This document shows, one piece after another, positions 6,475-13,104 of a stretch of DNA of 22,240 nucleotides. The translations under genes and the position numbers were made by a program. The notes below the pieces were generated by a model. That model did no database searches. It saw nothing but the letters and a program-made list of their open reading frames with translations, and was not told the origin of the DNA. Location of the stretch: the IMG/VR virus record IMGVR_UViG_3300037485_000262, positions 1-22,240 of that record; one strand, given 5' to 3'. How positions within the stretch are numbered: position 1 is the stretch's first letter; each line of letters starts with the position of its first letter. The stretch is from a virus.

Positions 6475-7096
6475 GTATTATAACGGGTATTGCGAAAGGA
6501 TGGGGTTAGACCCTTTTACCAAACCTTTTGACATCCTTAGACTTAATGGCAAAGAGGTACTATACTGCACAAGGTCAGGAACTCAACAACTTAACAAACT
6601 GCACAAGGTTTCTCATTTGATTACCAGTAGAGATACCAACCAAGATGCAGGGGTTTACATTGTAACAAGCAAGGCATCCCTCCCTGATGGTAGGTGTACG
6701 GAATCCATTGGGGCAGTAAACATTGCAGGTCTTAAAGGTGAGGCTTATGCTAATGCCATTATGAAGGCAGAAACCAAGGCAAAACGGAGGGCAACACTTG
6801 ACCTATTAGGATTGGGTGTCTTGGATGAATCAGAGGCAGAATCAATCCCTAATGCAACCACAGTGGCATTGCAGACAATGGTTGAAGCATTGCCTCAGAT
6901 GGAAGTAGAAGCGGTAGAGGTTATAGAGGAAGATGAGCAGTTGAGTATTGGTAGGTTAATGATTGCCATAAAGAAAGCGGAAAGCGTTACAGAACTGAAG
7001 CAGATTTATGAGGCAAACAAGCACAAAGTAGAAACAAATGCATTTGTAAAACAAGAACTTAAAACCAAGAAGAATGAACTCCTTAGCACTAAATGA
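6380..7096 (+). CDS. Putative ssDNA-annealing-type recombination protein
   Basis: A 238-aa protein. The conserved-looking part spans residues about 30-155: VKYYNGYCERMGLDPFTKPFD, then LNGKEVLYCTRSGTQQLNKLH and AYANAIMKAETKAKRRATLD followed by LLGLGVLDESE. This resembles the RecT/Red-beta-like annealing proteins of phages, where 'C...GLDP...PF' and 'AETKAKRRAT' segments recur. Those proteins pair single strands during phage recombination. The C-terminal third is acidic then basic and probably variable. The start at ATG 6380 follows TCAAATCACA (6365-6374). An SSB-like gene and nuclease genes downstream support a recombination role. The family assignment is from memory of motifs and could be wrong in detail. 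Confidence 0.55.
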   Translation: MNQQNQNQQTSIANQLILQGDLSKLSANDKVKYYNGYCERMGLDPFTKPFDILRLNGKEVLYCTRSGTQQLNKLHKVSHLITSRDTNQDAGVYIVTSKASLPDGRCTESIGAVNIAGLKGEAYANAIMKAETKAKRRATLDLLGLGVLDESEAESIPNATTVALQTMVEALPQMEVEAVEVIEEDEQLSIGRLMIAIKKAESVTELKQIYEANKHKVETNAFVKQELKTKKNELLSTK

Positions 7097-7505
7097 ACTG
7101 AAAATTGCAGATATTGCACCGAGCAAGTTCGGCATTGAACTGGTAGCAGATTCCATCCAAGAGCAAGTTAATGAGGGGTTAGTTGACCCATTGGAACTCG
7201 CTATTAAGTTTAACTGCTTAGAACAATTGGTTAAATCGGTAAAAACCCGAATAACCGACAATGTTCTTACAGAACTTACAAAGCATCCAAAAGGTAAGGC
7301 AGAGGTACTTGGGGCATCAGTTTCGGAAATGGTAACTATCAAGTATGATTACTCCGACCTCCCAGGGTGGACCGAACTTGAAGAACAAATCAAGGTATTA
7401 AAAGAGCAACAAAAGGAGATTGAGGACAAGGAAAGAACCTACCATAAAGGCGACCTTCCAATAAAGTCAGCATCTTCTACATTCAAAATTCAATTATCAA
7501 AATAA
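7074..7505 (+). CDS. Phage protein of unknown function in the recombination block
   Basis: A 143-aa helical protein overlapping the recombination gene by 23 bases. The N-terminal half carries LNELKIADIAPSKFGIE and a helix-rich stretch. The C-terminal half has YDYSDLPGWTELEEQIKVL followed by a coiled coil, about residues 98-123, then a Ser/Thr-rich end. Proteins of this layout recur next to annealing proteins in Bacteroidota phages, as far as I recall, without known function. It is probably a partner of the recombination or SSB proteins, which is inference from neighbourhood. Confidence 0.65.
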   Translation: MNSLALNELKIADIAPSKFGIELVADSIQEQVNEGLVDPLELAIKFNCLEQLVKSVKTRITDNVLTELTKHPKGKAEVLGASVSEMVTIKYDYSDLPGWTELEEQIKVLKEQQKEIEDKERTYHKGDLPIKSASSTFKIQLSK

Positions 7506-7511
7506 ACAAGT

Positions 7512-7778
7512 ATGCAAAAGTTAATCAGCCTTTCTATTGATGTAAGTAAAATCAACGCAAAACGCCTTTACAAAGGCAAAAAAGGACAGTACCTATCTGC
7601 AACCCTATTCCTCAAGGAAGAAACCGACCAGTATGGTAACAATGGTTTTATCGTAGAATCCATTACCAAAGAGGAAAGGGAAGCAGGACAGAAGGGTACT
7701 ATTTTAGGGAATGCCAAGTTTATGGCAACTGGTAGCAAACCTGCTCAAAATGATGATTACGGGGATGTACCATTTTAA
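7512..7778 (+). CDS. SSB-like protein with acidic C-terminal tip
   Basis: An 88-aa protein with a beta-rich body (LISLSIDVSKIN, then QYLSATLFLKEETDQYG and GFIVESITKEE) and the ending DDYGDVPF. That acidic tip with a terminal aromatic is the hallmark of single-strand DNA-binding proteins, where it recruits partner enzymes. It is shorter than bacterial SSB and could be a minimal OB fold. Its position between recombination and replication genes agrees. I am fairly sure of the tail and less sure of the fold. Confidence 0.6.
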   Translation: MQKLISLSIDVSKINAKRLYKGKKGQYLSATLFLKEETDQYGNNGFIVESITKEEREAGQKGTILGNAKFMATGSKPAQNDDYGDVPF

Positions 7779-7785
7779 TCTAACC

Positions 7786-7809
7786 GGGTGGGGTTTAGCG
7801 ACCTCACCC
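7786..7809 (+). terminator. Stable hairpin between SSB-like and nuclease genes
   Basis: GGGTGGGGT (7786-7794) pairs with ACCTCACCC (7801-7809) around the loop TTAGCG: nine pairs, one of them G-U. It starts eight bases after the SSB-like stop. The following sequence, ATTTAAAT, is not a clean T tract, so it may act as a leaky terminator, an attenuator or an mRNA stabiliser. The leader motif TCAAATCACA follows at 7817. Confidence 0.5.
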
Positions 7810-7826
7810 ATTTAAATCAAATCACA

Positions 7827-8291
7827 ATGAAAGTTACTTTAAATTACCAAGAGCAAATTATTGTTGAGGAAATAGCAAAAGCAAGGCATTTGCAAAATAT
7901 AGATAGGGGAAGCAGGTCTTTTAAGATGGGAGGTGGGGATGACTTACAAATTAATCTTGAAGGTACTGCTGGGGAATTTGCATTTTGTAAACTAAAAAAT
8001 GTCTACCCTGATATGAGCATTGAGCAACCAATGCCATTTGATTGCTTTTTAAATGAGTTCGGGTTTATTGATGTAAAAACCACAAAGAAGTTAGATGGGA
8101 TGCTTTTGGTAGGTAAATGGAAATCTAAGTCAATACCTCAATACTATGCCTTGATGGTCGGGAAGATGCCTTATTTTGAGTTTAAAGGGTACTTCCCAGG
8201 GGCAGAGGTTTTTAAACCGGAGAACATCGTTGACTTAGGTCATGGAGAAACCTACGGGATATCCCAAGACAGATTAATTATGTACTTATGA
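7827..8291 (+). CDS. Putative PD-(D/E)XK-type nuclease
   Basis: A 154-aa protein. I start it at ATG 7827, directly after TCAAATCACA (7817-7826); a GTG reading from 7788 would run through the upstream hairpin. The order GTAGEFAFCK (E50), then D72 in PFDCFL, then IDVKTTKK (D82, K84) matches the acidic-residue and D-x-K pattern of the restriction-endonuclease-like fold. A following GKWKSKSIPQYYALMVG segment fits its closing strands and helix. It could act in recombination or on host DNA. The fold call is from pattern only; DNA cleavage is not shown. Confidence 0.55.
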   Translation: MKVTLNYQEQIIVEEIAKARHLQNIDRGSRSFKMGGGDDLQINLEGTAGEFAFCKLKNVYPDMSIEQPMPFDCFLNEFGFIDVKTTKKLDGMLLVGKWKSKSIPQYYALMVGKMPYFEFKGYFPGAEVFKPENIVDLGHGETYGISQDRLIMYL

Positions 8292-8392
8292 AACTAATCA
8301 AAATTGTTTACTTTTTTATTTTTTCAGTACCATTGGCAATCTGCTTTTATATTAGTGCTTCAATTTTATCACTATTAAAAACAAGGTTTTGA
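8288..8392 (+). CDS. 34-residue membrane peptide
   Basis: An ATGA overlap with the nuclease gene opens a 34-aa frame with a basic start (MKLIKIVY) and one hydrophobic span (FFIFSVPLAICFYISASILSL), ending LKTRF. Its stop overlaps the TTG start of the next gene. Overlap on both sides supports translation. Function unknown. Confidence 0.5.
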   Translation: MKLIKIVYFFIFSVPLAICFYISASILSLLKTRF

Positions 8393-8637
8393 AGGATATA
8401 ACATATCATTTAGAGAATGCAGTTGAGTACCTTGTCTATGATTTATCCATTGAGGATATAGAAGAAAGGAAGAAAAAAGCGGTTACTTATCGGTCAGGCA
8501 AGTGCGTTTGTAACTTTATGGGTTATCCTCCGAACAAAATTTCAGACTTGAGGCAGGTAGGAAGGAAGGTTATAAGCAGACTGGATGGCAAAACCTATGC
8601 GGTCCGAGTAAAGAAAAAAGAAGTTACAAATGAATAA
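8389..8637 (+). CDS. Small basic protein of unknown function (TTG start)
   Basis: An 82-aa frame with no early in-frame ATG; the TTG at 8389 overlaps the previous stop, which suggests re-initiation. The sequence is basic, with a helical start and the segment YRSGKCVCNFMGYPPNK. The CxC pair could bind metal, but two cysteines alone are weak evidence. No family recognised. Confidence 0.58.
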   Translation: MKDITYHLENAVEYLVYDLSIEDIEERKKKAVTYRSGKCVCNFMGYPPNKISDLRQVGRKVISRLDGKTYAVRVKKKEVTNE

Positions 8638-8770
8638 TTTTGTATATTCGGGGTACTTGGTAGGGGAACACCAAGTGCATAAAAAACTTATTAATGCCTT
8701 AGAAAGGTTCGGAGGTTTGCAAAAGCAGACCTGTTCCCCCCGAATCTTTTTAAGGTATTCTTTTTTATGA
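8630..8770 (+). CDS. Possible 46-aa coupled protein before the replication initiator
   Basis: An ATG at 8630 overlaps the previous gene by 8 bases, and its TGA at 8768-8770 overlaps the next ATG (ATGA). This is the coupling seen between many real genes here. The first 30 residues (VYSGYLVGEHQVHKKLINAL) look protein-like; the end is odd. The same bases fold into a strong multi-hairpin structure (8646-8745), so the stretch may instead work as RNA. Both readings stay open. Confidence 0.4.
   Translation: MNNFVYSGYLVGEHQVHKKLINALERFGGLQKQTCSPRIFLRYSFL
8646..8745 (+). other. Multi-hairpin element upstream of the replication initiator
   Basis: A closing helix ATTCGGGG (8646-8653) pairs with CCCCGAAT (8738-8745). 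Inside it are three hairpins: ACTTGGT/ACCAAGT (8655-8661/8670-8676), CCTT/AAGG (8697-8700/8704-8707) and AGGTTTGC/GCAGACCT (8713-8720/8725-8732, loop AAAA, one G-U). This makes a junction of up to four helices, followed by CTTTT. It could be a regulatory RNA in the leader of the initiator gene or part of an origin. Pairings are seen; the role is inferred. Confidence 0.45.
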
Positions 8771-9513
8771 ACACTGGACAAATCGTAAAGAGCAAGTCAA
8801 CCGAAAGGTTTACAACTTTACCAAATGAGTTGATAAAGTCCAAGACTTTGTCACTTGATGAGAAAGGTCTTTTGAGTTATTTATTATCACTTCCTTCAGA
8901 TTGGGTTATCTACAAAAAGAATCTTTATAACAACCTTCCTGATAAACCTGGGACAATAGACAGAGCATTTAAGGGATTGCAAAACAAGGGTTATATCTTA
9001 TCAATAAAGATGCATGACCTTGGTACTGGTAGGTTTGTTGGATGGAATCATATAGTATATGACTTACCTGCCGAGAACCAAGATATCCGAGTTCGGGAAA
9101 CACCGACATCGGAAATTACCGACTTCGGTGAAAGTGCCATTATACAAAAGACTAATTCCATACAAAAGAAAGATTTAATACAAATAAAAGAGTTAGTCTT
9201 TATTTCAGATGATTGGGAAGATGCTTGGAAAGGTTGGATGGAATACAAGAAGGTTGAGCATGGCAATAAGTTCAAAAGTTCTAAAACCGAACAAACTGCC
9301 ATAAACAACTTGGTAGACCTTGCAGGTGGTGACTTGGAAACTGCGAAAAAAGTTATCAATCAAAGTATCTCAAACAATTACAAAGGATTATTTAAACTAA
9401 AAGAAACAAAGAATGCTACCACTAAATCAAGTTCTGACATCTATGCAGAACGCAGAGCAGAACTCCATCAGTACGCAGACAAGATTGACCAACTCAGAGG
9501 AATTAGACCTTGA
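8767..9513 (+). CDS. Winged-helix replication initiator-type protein
   Basis: A 248-aa protein. Residues about 14-80 form a winged helix-turn-helix of the HTH_36/replication-organiser kind: FTTLPNELIKSKTLSLDEKG, LLSYLLSLPSDWVIYKKNLY and GTIDRAFKGLQNKGYIL. The middle is variable. Residues about 150-215, with WEDAWKGWMEYKKVEHG and a helical repeat before NNYKGLFKLKE, resemble the C-terminal part of phage replication proteins of this type. Such proteins bind the origin and recruit the host helicase. The start overlaps the upstream small frame by ATGA. The next gene overlaps its end by 101 bases. Confidence 0.72.
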   Translation: MNTGQIVKSKSTERFTTLPNELIKSKTLSLDEKGLLSYLLSLPSDWVIYKKNLYNNLPDKPGTIDRAFKGLQNKGYILSIKMHDLGTGRFVGWNHIVYDLPAENQDIRVRETPTSEITDFGESAIIQKTNSIQKKDLIQIKELVFISDDWEDAWKGWMEYKKVEHGNKFKSSKTEQTAINNLVDLAGGDLETAKKVINQSISNNYKGLFKLKETKNATTKSSSDIYAERRAELHQYADKIDQLRGIRP

Positions 9514-10171
9514 GAAGTTTAAACTATCAAGAACCAGCGAACCAATTAAGAATCTAAGTAGTGGGTTGGTAATTGATGAACTTTTGAACGGGATGCAGAA
9601 ACTTGGGGTTAAAGGTGACAAGATGCCAAACAATGCAGACCTGCTTATTATGTACAAGTCAATAATGGAAGAATACCCTAATATAAAAGTCGGTGAGATA
9701 TCTCTTGCCTTTGACCTTGCTGCAAAGGGTAAACTTGACATAGAGGCAGAAACTTATCAAAATTTCTCAATGCTTTACCTTCACCGATTACTTAGGGCAT
9801 TTGCAAGGTATGGGATGCAGAAACTTAATGAGATAAAACCAGTAGCAGAAAGCAAGTGGCAACCAAGATTTATCTCGGATGATGAAAAGATAGAAACTGC
9901 TTTTGATTGCTTCAAAAAGTTTCGCCAATGGGATAACATAGTATTCGGGGTGGATGTGTTTAAAATCCTGCATAAACGAGGTAAAATCATTGTAACCCCA
10001 TCTGAAACCTATGAGAAGGTTCTGACCGCTATGAATGAGAAAATGTTTGAAGGTAGTAGGCAAGACAAGATAGATATCAAAAACAAGATGAAAGATGATG
10101 ACTACATGGAACATCAATGCTATCGGATGGCGGTTGCGGATTACTTTACTAAATTAATTAACAGAGGGTAA
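9413..10171 (+). CDS. Replication-associated protein, possible helicase loader or partner
   Basis: A 252-aa mostly helical protein overlapping the initiator by 101 bases; the A-rich leader AAAGAAACAAAGA favours ATG 9413 over ATG 9443. The central part, MPNNADLLIMYKSIMEEYP through ETYQNFSMLYLHRLLRAF, is helix-rich and conserved-looking. There is no Walker A motif, so it is not an AAA+ loader. A gene of this kind directly after a winged-helix initiator often works as a replication accessory factor in phages, but I do not recognise a named family. Confidence 0.6.
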   Translation: MLPLNQVLTSMQNAEQNSISTQTRLTNSEELDLEKFKLSRTSEPIKNLSSGLVIDELLNGMQKLGVKGDKMPNNADLLIMYKSIMEEYPNIKVGEISLAFDLAAKGKLDIEAETYQNFSMLYLHRLLRAFARYGMQKLNEIKPVAESKWQPRFISDDEKIETAFDCFKKFRQWDNIVFGVDVFKILHKRGKIIVTPSETYEKVLTAMNEKMFEGSRQDKIDIKNKMKDDDYMEHQCYRMAVADYFTKLINRG

Positions 10172-10476
10172 TGGACTTAACGGCAGGAATGATAACAAAG
10201 TTTGCACTAATTAAGTTGGAAGGACTTGGGTGCTATGTTTGGAGAAACAACAATTTATCTATCCCAGGCAGGAAGTTCATTGGTGAGAGAGGGGTTGCTG
10301 ATATCATAGGTTTTCACAAAGCAACTGGCAAGGCGGTCTATTGCGAGGTTAAAACTATTGCGGATAAACTTAGTGATTATCAGATAGTTTTTCTCAATAG
10401 AGCAAAAAATGCAGGTTGTTTATGCTACCTTGCAACAGATAACAAAGGCATCCCCGAACTTAACGAATGGCAATAA
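10171..10476 (+). CDS. VRR-NUC-type nuclease
   Basis: A 101-aa protein matching the small stand-alone VRR-NUC nucleases of phages. GERGVADIIGF carries D44, VYCEVKT carries the E59-x-K61 pair, and DYQIVFLNRAKNAGC gives Q71 and the closing helix. These PD-(D/E)XK enzymes act on branched or flap DNA such as Holliday junctions. It joins the previous gene by TAATG and overlaps the sigma-like gene by 10 bases, consistent with a role in processing replicating or recombining DNA. Confidence 0.82.
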   Translation: MDLTAGMITKFALIKLEGLGCYVWRNNNLSIPGRKFIGERGVADIIGFHKATGKAVYCEVKTIADKLSDYQIVFLNRAKNAGCLCYLATDNKGIPELNEWQ

Positions 10477-10982
10477 CAAAGAACGATATCATCCAAAGTC
10501 TATACACCGACAAGGATATAGATAATGCCATAAAGAAGATGCAACCGATTGAGTTGCAAGATGACTTGAGGCAGGAGATGTTTATGGTTCTTTGTGAGAT
10601 GGATGAGGTAAAGTTTATGTCAATGCATAATAACGGGTTCATAAAGTTCTACTTGGTACGCACAATGCTTTCAATGATAAAGTCTGATAGGTCAACCTTC
10701 TTCAATAAGTTTAGGCGAACATTTACAGAATGGACCGAGCAACACGATGCACCCGATTCATCAGATACCATCCAAGCGGATGAGATTGCGGTTAAACTAA
10801 ACAACTCCCTAAAGATTCTGCATTGGTACGAACTTGAGATATTCCGCTTGTACTCCGAGAATGGACAGAACATAATGTCCCTTTCACGGGACACTGGCAT
10901 CCCTTATAGGTCCCTTATGAAAACCATTAAAAAAACTCGCACACTTTTAAAATATAAAATCAAAAACCATGTTACTCCTTAA
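10467..10982 (+). CDS. Sigma-70-like transcription factor
   Basis: A 171-aa protein with the layout of a small sigma factor. A helical N-terminal half (about 15-75, with LQDDLRQEMFMVLCEM and YLVRTMLSMIKSDRS) resembles sigma region 2. A C-terminal helix-turn-helix (about 122-162, with WYELEIFRLYSENG, IMSLSRDTGIPYRSLMKTI) resembles region 4. Phage factors of this kind redirect host RNA polymerase to middle or late promoters. The region-4 part is clearer than region 2, so a non-sigma late activator with a similar HTH remains possible. Confidence 0.65.
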   Translation: MAITKNDIIQSLYTDKDIDNAIKKMQPIELQDDLRQEMFMVLCEMDEVKFMSMHNNGFIKFYLVRTMLSMIKSDRSTFFNKFRRTFTEWTEQHDAPDSSDTIQADEIAVKLNNSLKILHWYELEIFRLYSENGQNIMSLSRDTGIPYRSLMKTIKKTRTLLKYKIKNHVTP

Positions 10983-11220
10983 AGTAGTTATCGCATCACT
11001 TTTCTCGGTCTTTTACATAATTGATATGGCAAGACTGCCTGAACGTTTTAAAGTCAATTTTAAGCCTTTTAACTGCAATATGTGTCTAAGCGTATATGTT
11101 GCCATTGCTTTGTACTTACTGCCTACAATCGCCTTAAATTGCGTTTTAGTGGCATCCGTGAGTGGGGTATCTGCTCCGCTATTCAGAAACCTATTAAATA
11201 ACATATTTTTTAAAAAATAA
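10969..11220 (+). CDS. Small two-span membrane protein with CxxC motif
   Basis: An 83-aa protein with an N-terminal hydrophobic span (about 2-19), then RFKVNFKPFNCNMCLSVYVA with C36 and C39 just before a second span (about 41-62), and a basic C-terminal tail. The 'PFxCxxCLS' turn before a membrane helix recurs, as I recall, in small phage membrane proteins of unknown function. It overlaps the sigma-like gene by 14 bases. Confidence 0.65.
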   Translation: MLLLKVVIASLFSVFYIIDMARLPERFKVNFKPFNCNMCLSVYVAIALYLLPTIALNCVLVASVSGVSAPLFRNLLNNIFFKK

Positions 11221-11222
11221 CT

Positions 11223-11393
11223 ATGGAAGGAAAAGTCTGCCCAAAGTGCAAAGCATACAAGGAAAAGAAGTTATTTAGCAAATCAACTGCAAGGACCGAC
11301 CGAATGGCGGTCTACTGCAAAATGTGTGAGAATGCACAACGAAAAGCAAAAGCGGAAGAACGCAAAAGAGATGCAATGTTTGATATCTTTTAG
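11223..11393 (+). CDS. 56-aa zinc-binding protein (two CxxC pairs)
   Basis: MEGKVCPKCKAYKEK gives the first cysteine pair (C6, C9) and MAVYCKMCEN the second (C32, C35), followed by a long basic helix. The pattern CxxC...F.K...D....YC..C is the four-cysteine knuckle often found at the start of phage HNH/endonuclease VII-like proteins. Here it stands alone, without the nuclease part. It may bind DNA or a protein partner. Confidence 0.75.
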   Translation: MEGKVCPKCKAYKEKKLFSKSTARTDRMAVYCKMCENAQRKAKAEERKRDAMFDIF

Positions 11394-11450
11394 TTTAATT
11401 AAATCATAAATAACGTAGTAAATCACCTTAAAAATCAAATCAGATAAACT

Positions 11451-11747
11451 ATGACACAAGAAGATGAAAAGTTTATTCAAGACAATATCTACAACTTTGA
11501 ATGTGTCAAGGTTGGGTTCATGAAGAACCTACCCTTGCATATCTTGGTAGGATATGAGCAGATTTATCGTAGATACTTAGATGGTGGGTTTATCCTTACC
11601 TCCTGGTGTGCTAACTGTGTGGCAGATATGATGAAGCGGTTGAGTAATTACTGGGATGCATACCAAGCAAGTAAACTCATAGAGGTTGAGCAACCTATCC
11701 AAGAAGCACCGAAAAAGAAAGGTAGACCATTTAAAAACAAACAATGA
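11451..11747 (+). CDS. Unknown protein with AT-hook-like basic tail
   Basis: A 98-aa protein. The body is helical with a cysteine-containing segment, TSWCANCVADMMKRLSNYW. The end, PKKKGRPFKNK, contains a GRP core flanked by basic residues, as in AT-hook minor-groove binders. A diverged leader motif, TCAAATCAGA, lies at 11435-11444. It overlaps the first glycosyltransferase by ATGA, so it is the first gene of that coupled group. Function unknown. Confidence 0.66.
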   Translation: MTQEDEKFIQDNIYNFECVKVGFMKNLPLHILVGYEQIYRRYLDGGFILTSWCANCVADMMKRLSNYWDAYQASKLIEVEQPIQEAPKKKGRPFKNKQ

Positions 11748-12748
11748 GAATAATAGCAGTCGGGCAGCGTAACTCAGGGGTATCTTTCCATAGGTTATTC
11801 AATCCCATTATCTATCTTCCAAAGGACTTCGCAATGATGACCGATACCATCACCGAGGAAGAACTTGCCAAAGGATATGACATAATGTTTATCAATCGGT
11901 ATGTAGCAGGGGTTGAGGTAGATGAATTGGTAAGACTGCGTGAGAAATACGGGTTTAAATTAGTGGTTGATATTGATGACTATTGGCATCTTGACCCGTG
12001 GCATATCTTGTACGGAAAATATCCAACTCAAAAGGTCATAGACCATATCAAGGTAGCAGACTTGGTAATATGCTCAAACAATGATTTGGCAGTTTATGTA
12101 GATGAACTTAATCCGAATTGGATAGTAATACCAAACGCATTGCCTTATGGTGAGGACCAGTTTACGGATGTAAAGACTGAATCAGATAGGGTTAGGTTTG
12201 TTTATGCAGGGTCAGTAACACATGAGAAGGATATTGCAATCCTAAAAAACCCAATGAAAAGGGTGGCAGGGGATTCCTTCACGAAAGATAACTCAAGGTT
12301 TATCCTTTGCGGTTATAGTCAAGACAAGCAGGTTGCAAACACATGGGGCAGAATGATTAACGATTACCTTTGCGGATTCAATGTTGATGGTTACATACGG
12401 GAAGCGTTACCAGTGGATGAGTACATGAACTTTTACAATGAAGCAGATGCTTGTTTGATTCCTTTGGTACAAAGCAAGTTTAACTCAATGAAGTCTAACC
12501 TCAAAGTCTTGGAGGCAGCAACAAAGAATGCAGTAGTAATAGCATCAAATGTAAAACCTTATTCTGAATGCCCACACATTATTCCGGTAGGTTATCAAGC
12601 AGGTTGGTTCGGAAATATTAAAAAAGTTTGCAAAGATGCTATATATAGACAAGAGATGGGGATTGCTAATGGCGAATATTGTAGAGAACATTTTAATCTC
12701 GTCAAGGTAAATAAGTTAAGAAGTCAAGTTTTTGAATCAATAATATGA
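11744..12748 (+). CDS. GT-B fold glycosyltransferase
   Basis: A 334-aa protein with the two-domain layout of GT-B (GT4-like) enzymes. The N-terminal domain begins MRIIAVGQRNSGVSFHRLF and contains LVVDIDDYWHLDP (about 73-85) and ADLVICSNNDLA. A linker, WIVIPNALPYG, leads to the nucleotide-sugar domain with RFVYAGSVTHEKDI (about 151-164), ADACLIPLVQSKFNSMKSNLK and LEAATKNAVVIAS. The 'SNLKVLEA' segment fits the donor-binding E of retaining GT-B enzymes. It would move a sugar from a nucleotide donor. The acceptor is unknown. Confidence 0.82.
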   Translation: MRIIAVGQRNSGVSFHRLFNPIIYLPKDFAMMTDTITEEELAKGYDIMFINRYVAGVEVDELVRLREKYGFKLVVDIDDYWHLDPWHILYGKYPTQKVIDHIKVADLVICSNNDLAVYVDELNPNWIVIPNALPYGEDQFTDVKTESDRVRFVYAGSVTHEKDIAILKNPMKRVAGDSFTKDNSRFILCGYSQDKQVANTWGRMINDYLCGFNVDGYIREALPVDEYMNFYNEADACLIPLVQSKFNSMKSNLKVLEAATKNAVVIASNVKPYSECPHIIPVGYQAGWFGNIKKVCKDAIYRQEMGIANGEYCREHFNLVKVNKLRSQVFESII

Positions 12749-12987
12749 AAGCAGAGTTACACTTTAACCTTGATGATTATGATGATAAGATAGAGCATCT
12801 TAGATGCGTTCAAGCATCAGACTTGTGCAGTGCCATTCATGAATTTATTTACAATACAAAGAAGGGTTTGAAGTATGAAGCAGAGGTAAAGAATCTTGAT
12901 GCATACGATGCAATAAATACAGTCTATGAAAAGTTTTGGGATATACTTAAAGAGCATAACTTAGATATAGATAAACTCATACAATGA
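12745..12987 (+). CDS. Small helical acidic protein of unknown function
   Basis: An 80-aa protein coupled by ATGA to the glycosyltransferases on its 5' side and to a zinc-ribbon peptide on its 3' side. It is acidic and helical (LDDYDDKIEHLRCVQA and AINTVYEKFWDILKEHN). I see no domain. Co-translation suggests a role tied to the cassette, or a structural regulator with a job of its own. Confidence 0.65.
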   Translation: MKAELHFNLDDYDDKIEHLRCVQASDLCSAIHEFIYNTKKGLKYEAEVKNLDAYDAINTVYEKFWDILKEHNLDIDKLIQ

Positions 12988-13103
12988 AATACCAACCTAA
13001 ATGGGTAACGTGTAAAAACTGCAACAAGAAGTACACCATTACCTTAATCAAGTTAAAGGCAAAAGAAAGCAAGTGCGGTCATTGTGGAACTATAAATAAA
13101 TAA
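12984..13103 (+). CDS. 39-aa zinc-ribbon peptide
   Basis: MKYQPKWVTCKNCNKKYTI provides C10 and C13, and SKCGHCGTINK provides C31 and C34, giving a complete four-cysteine zinc ribbon and little else. The ATG overlaps the previous stop by 4 bases and the stop is one base before the next start, so it is embedded in the glycosyltransferase group. Zinc ribbons of this size often serve as protein or RNA adaptors. Partner unknown. Confidence 0.75.
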   Translation: MKYQPKWVTCKNCNKKYTITLIKLKAKESKCGHCGTINK

Positions 13104-13104
13104 A

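Noticed and set aside
9100-9130. Short inverted repeats (CCGACATCGG and ACCGACTTCGGT) inside the initiator gene as an origin
   Set aside because: They lie within coding sequence, are only two imperfectly related short palindromes and lack iterons or a neighbouring AT-rich unwinding segment distinct from background.
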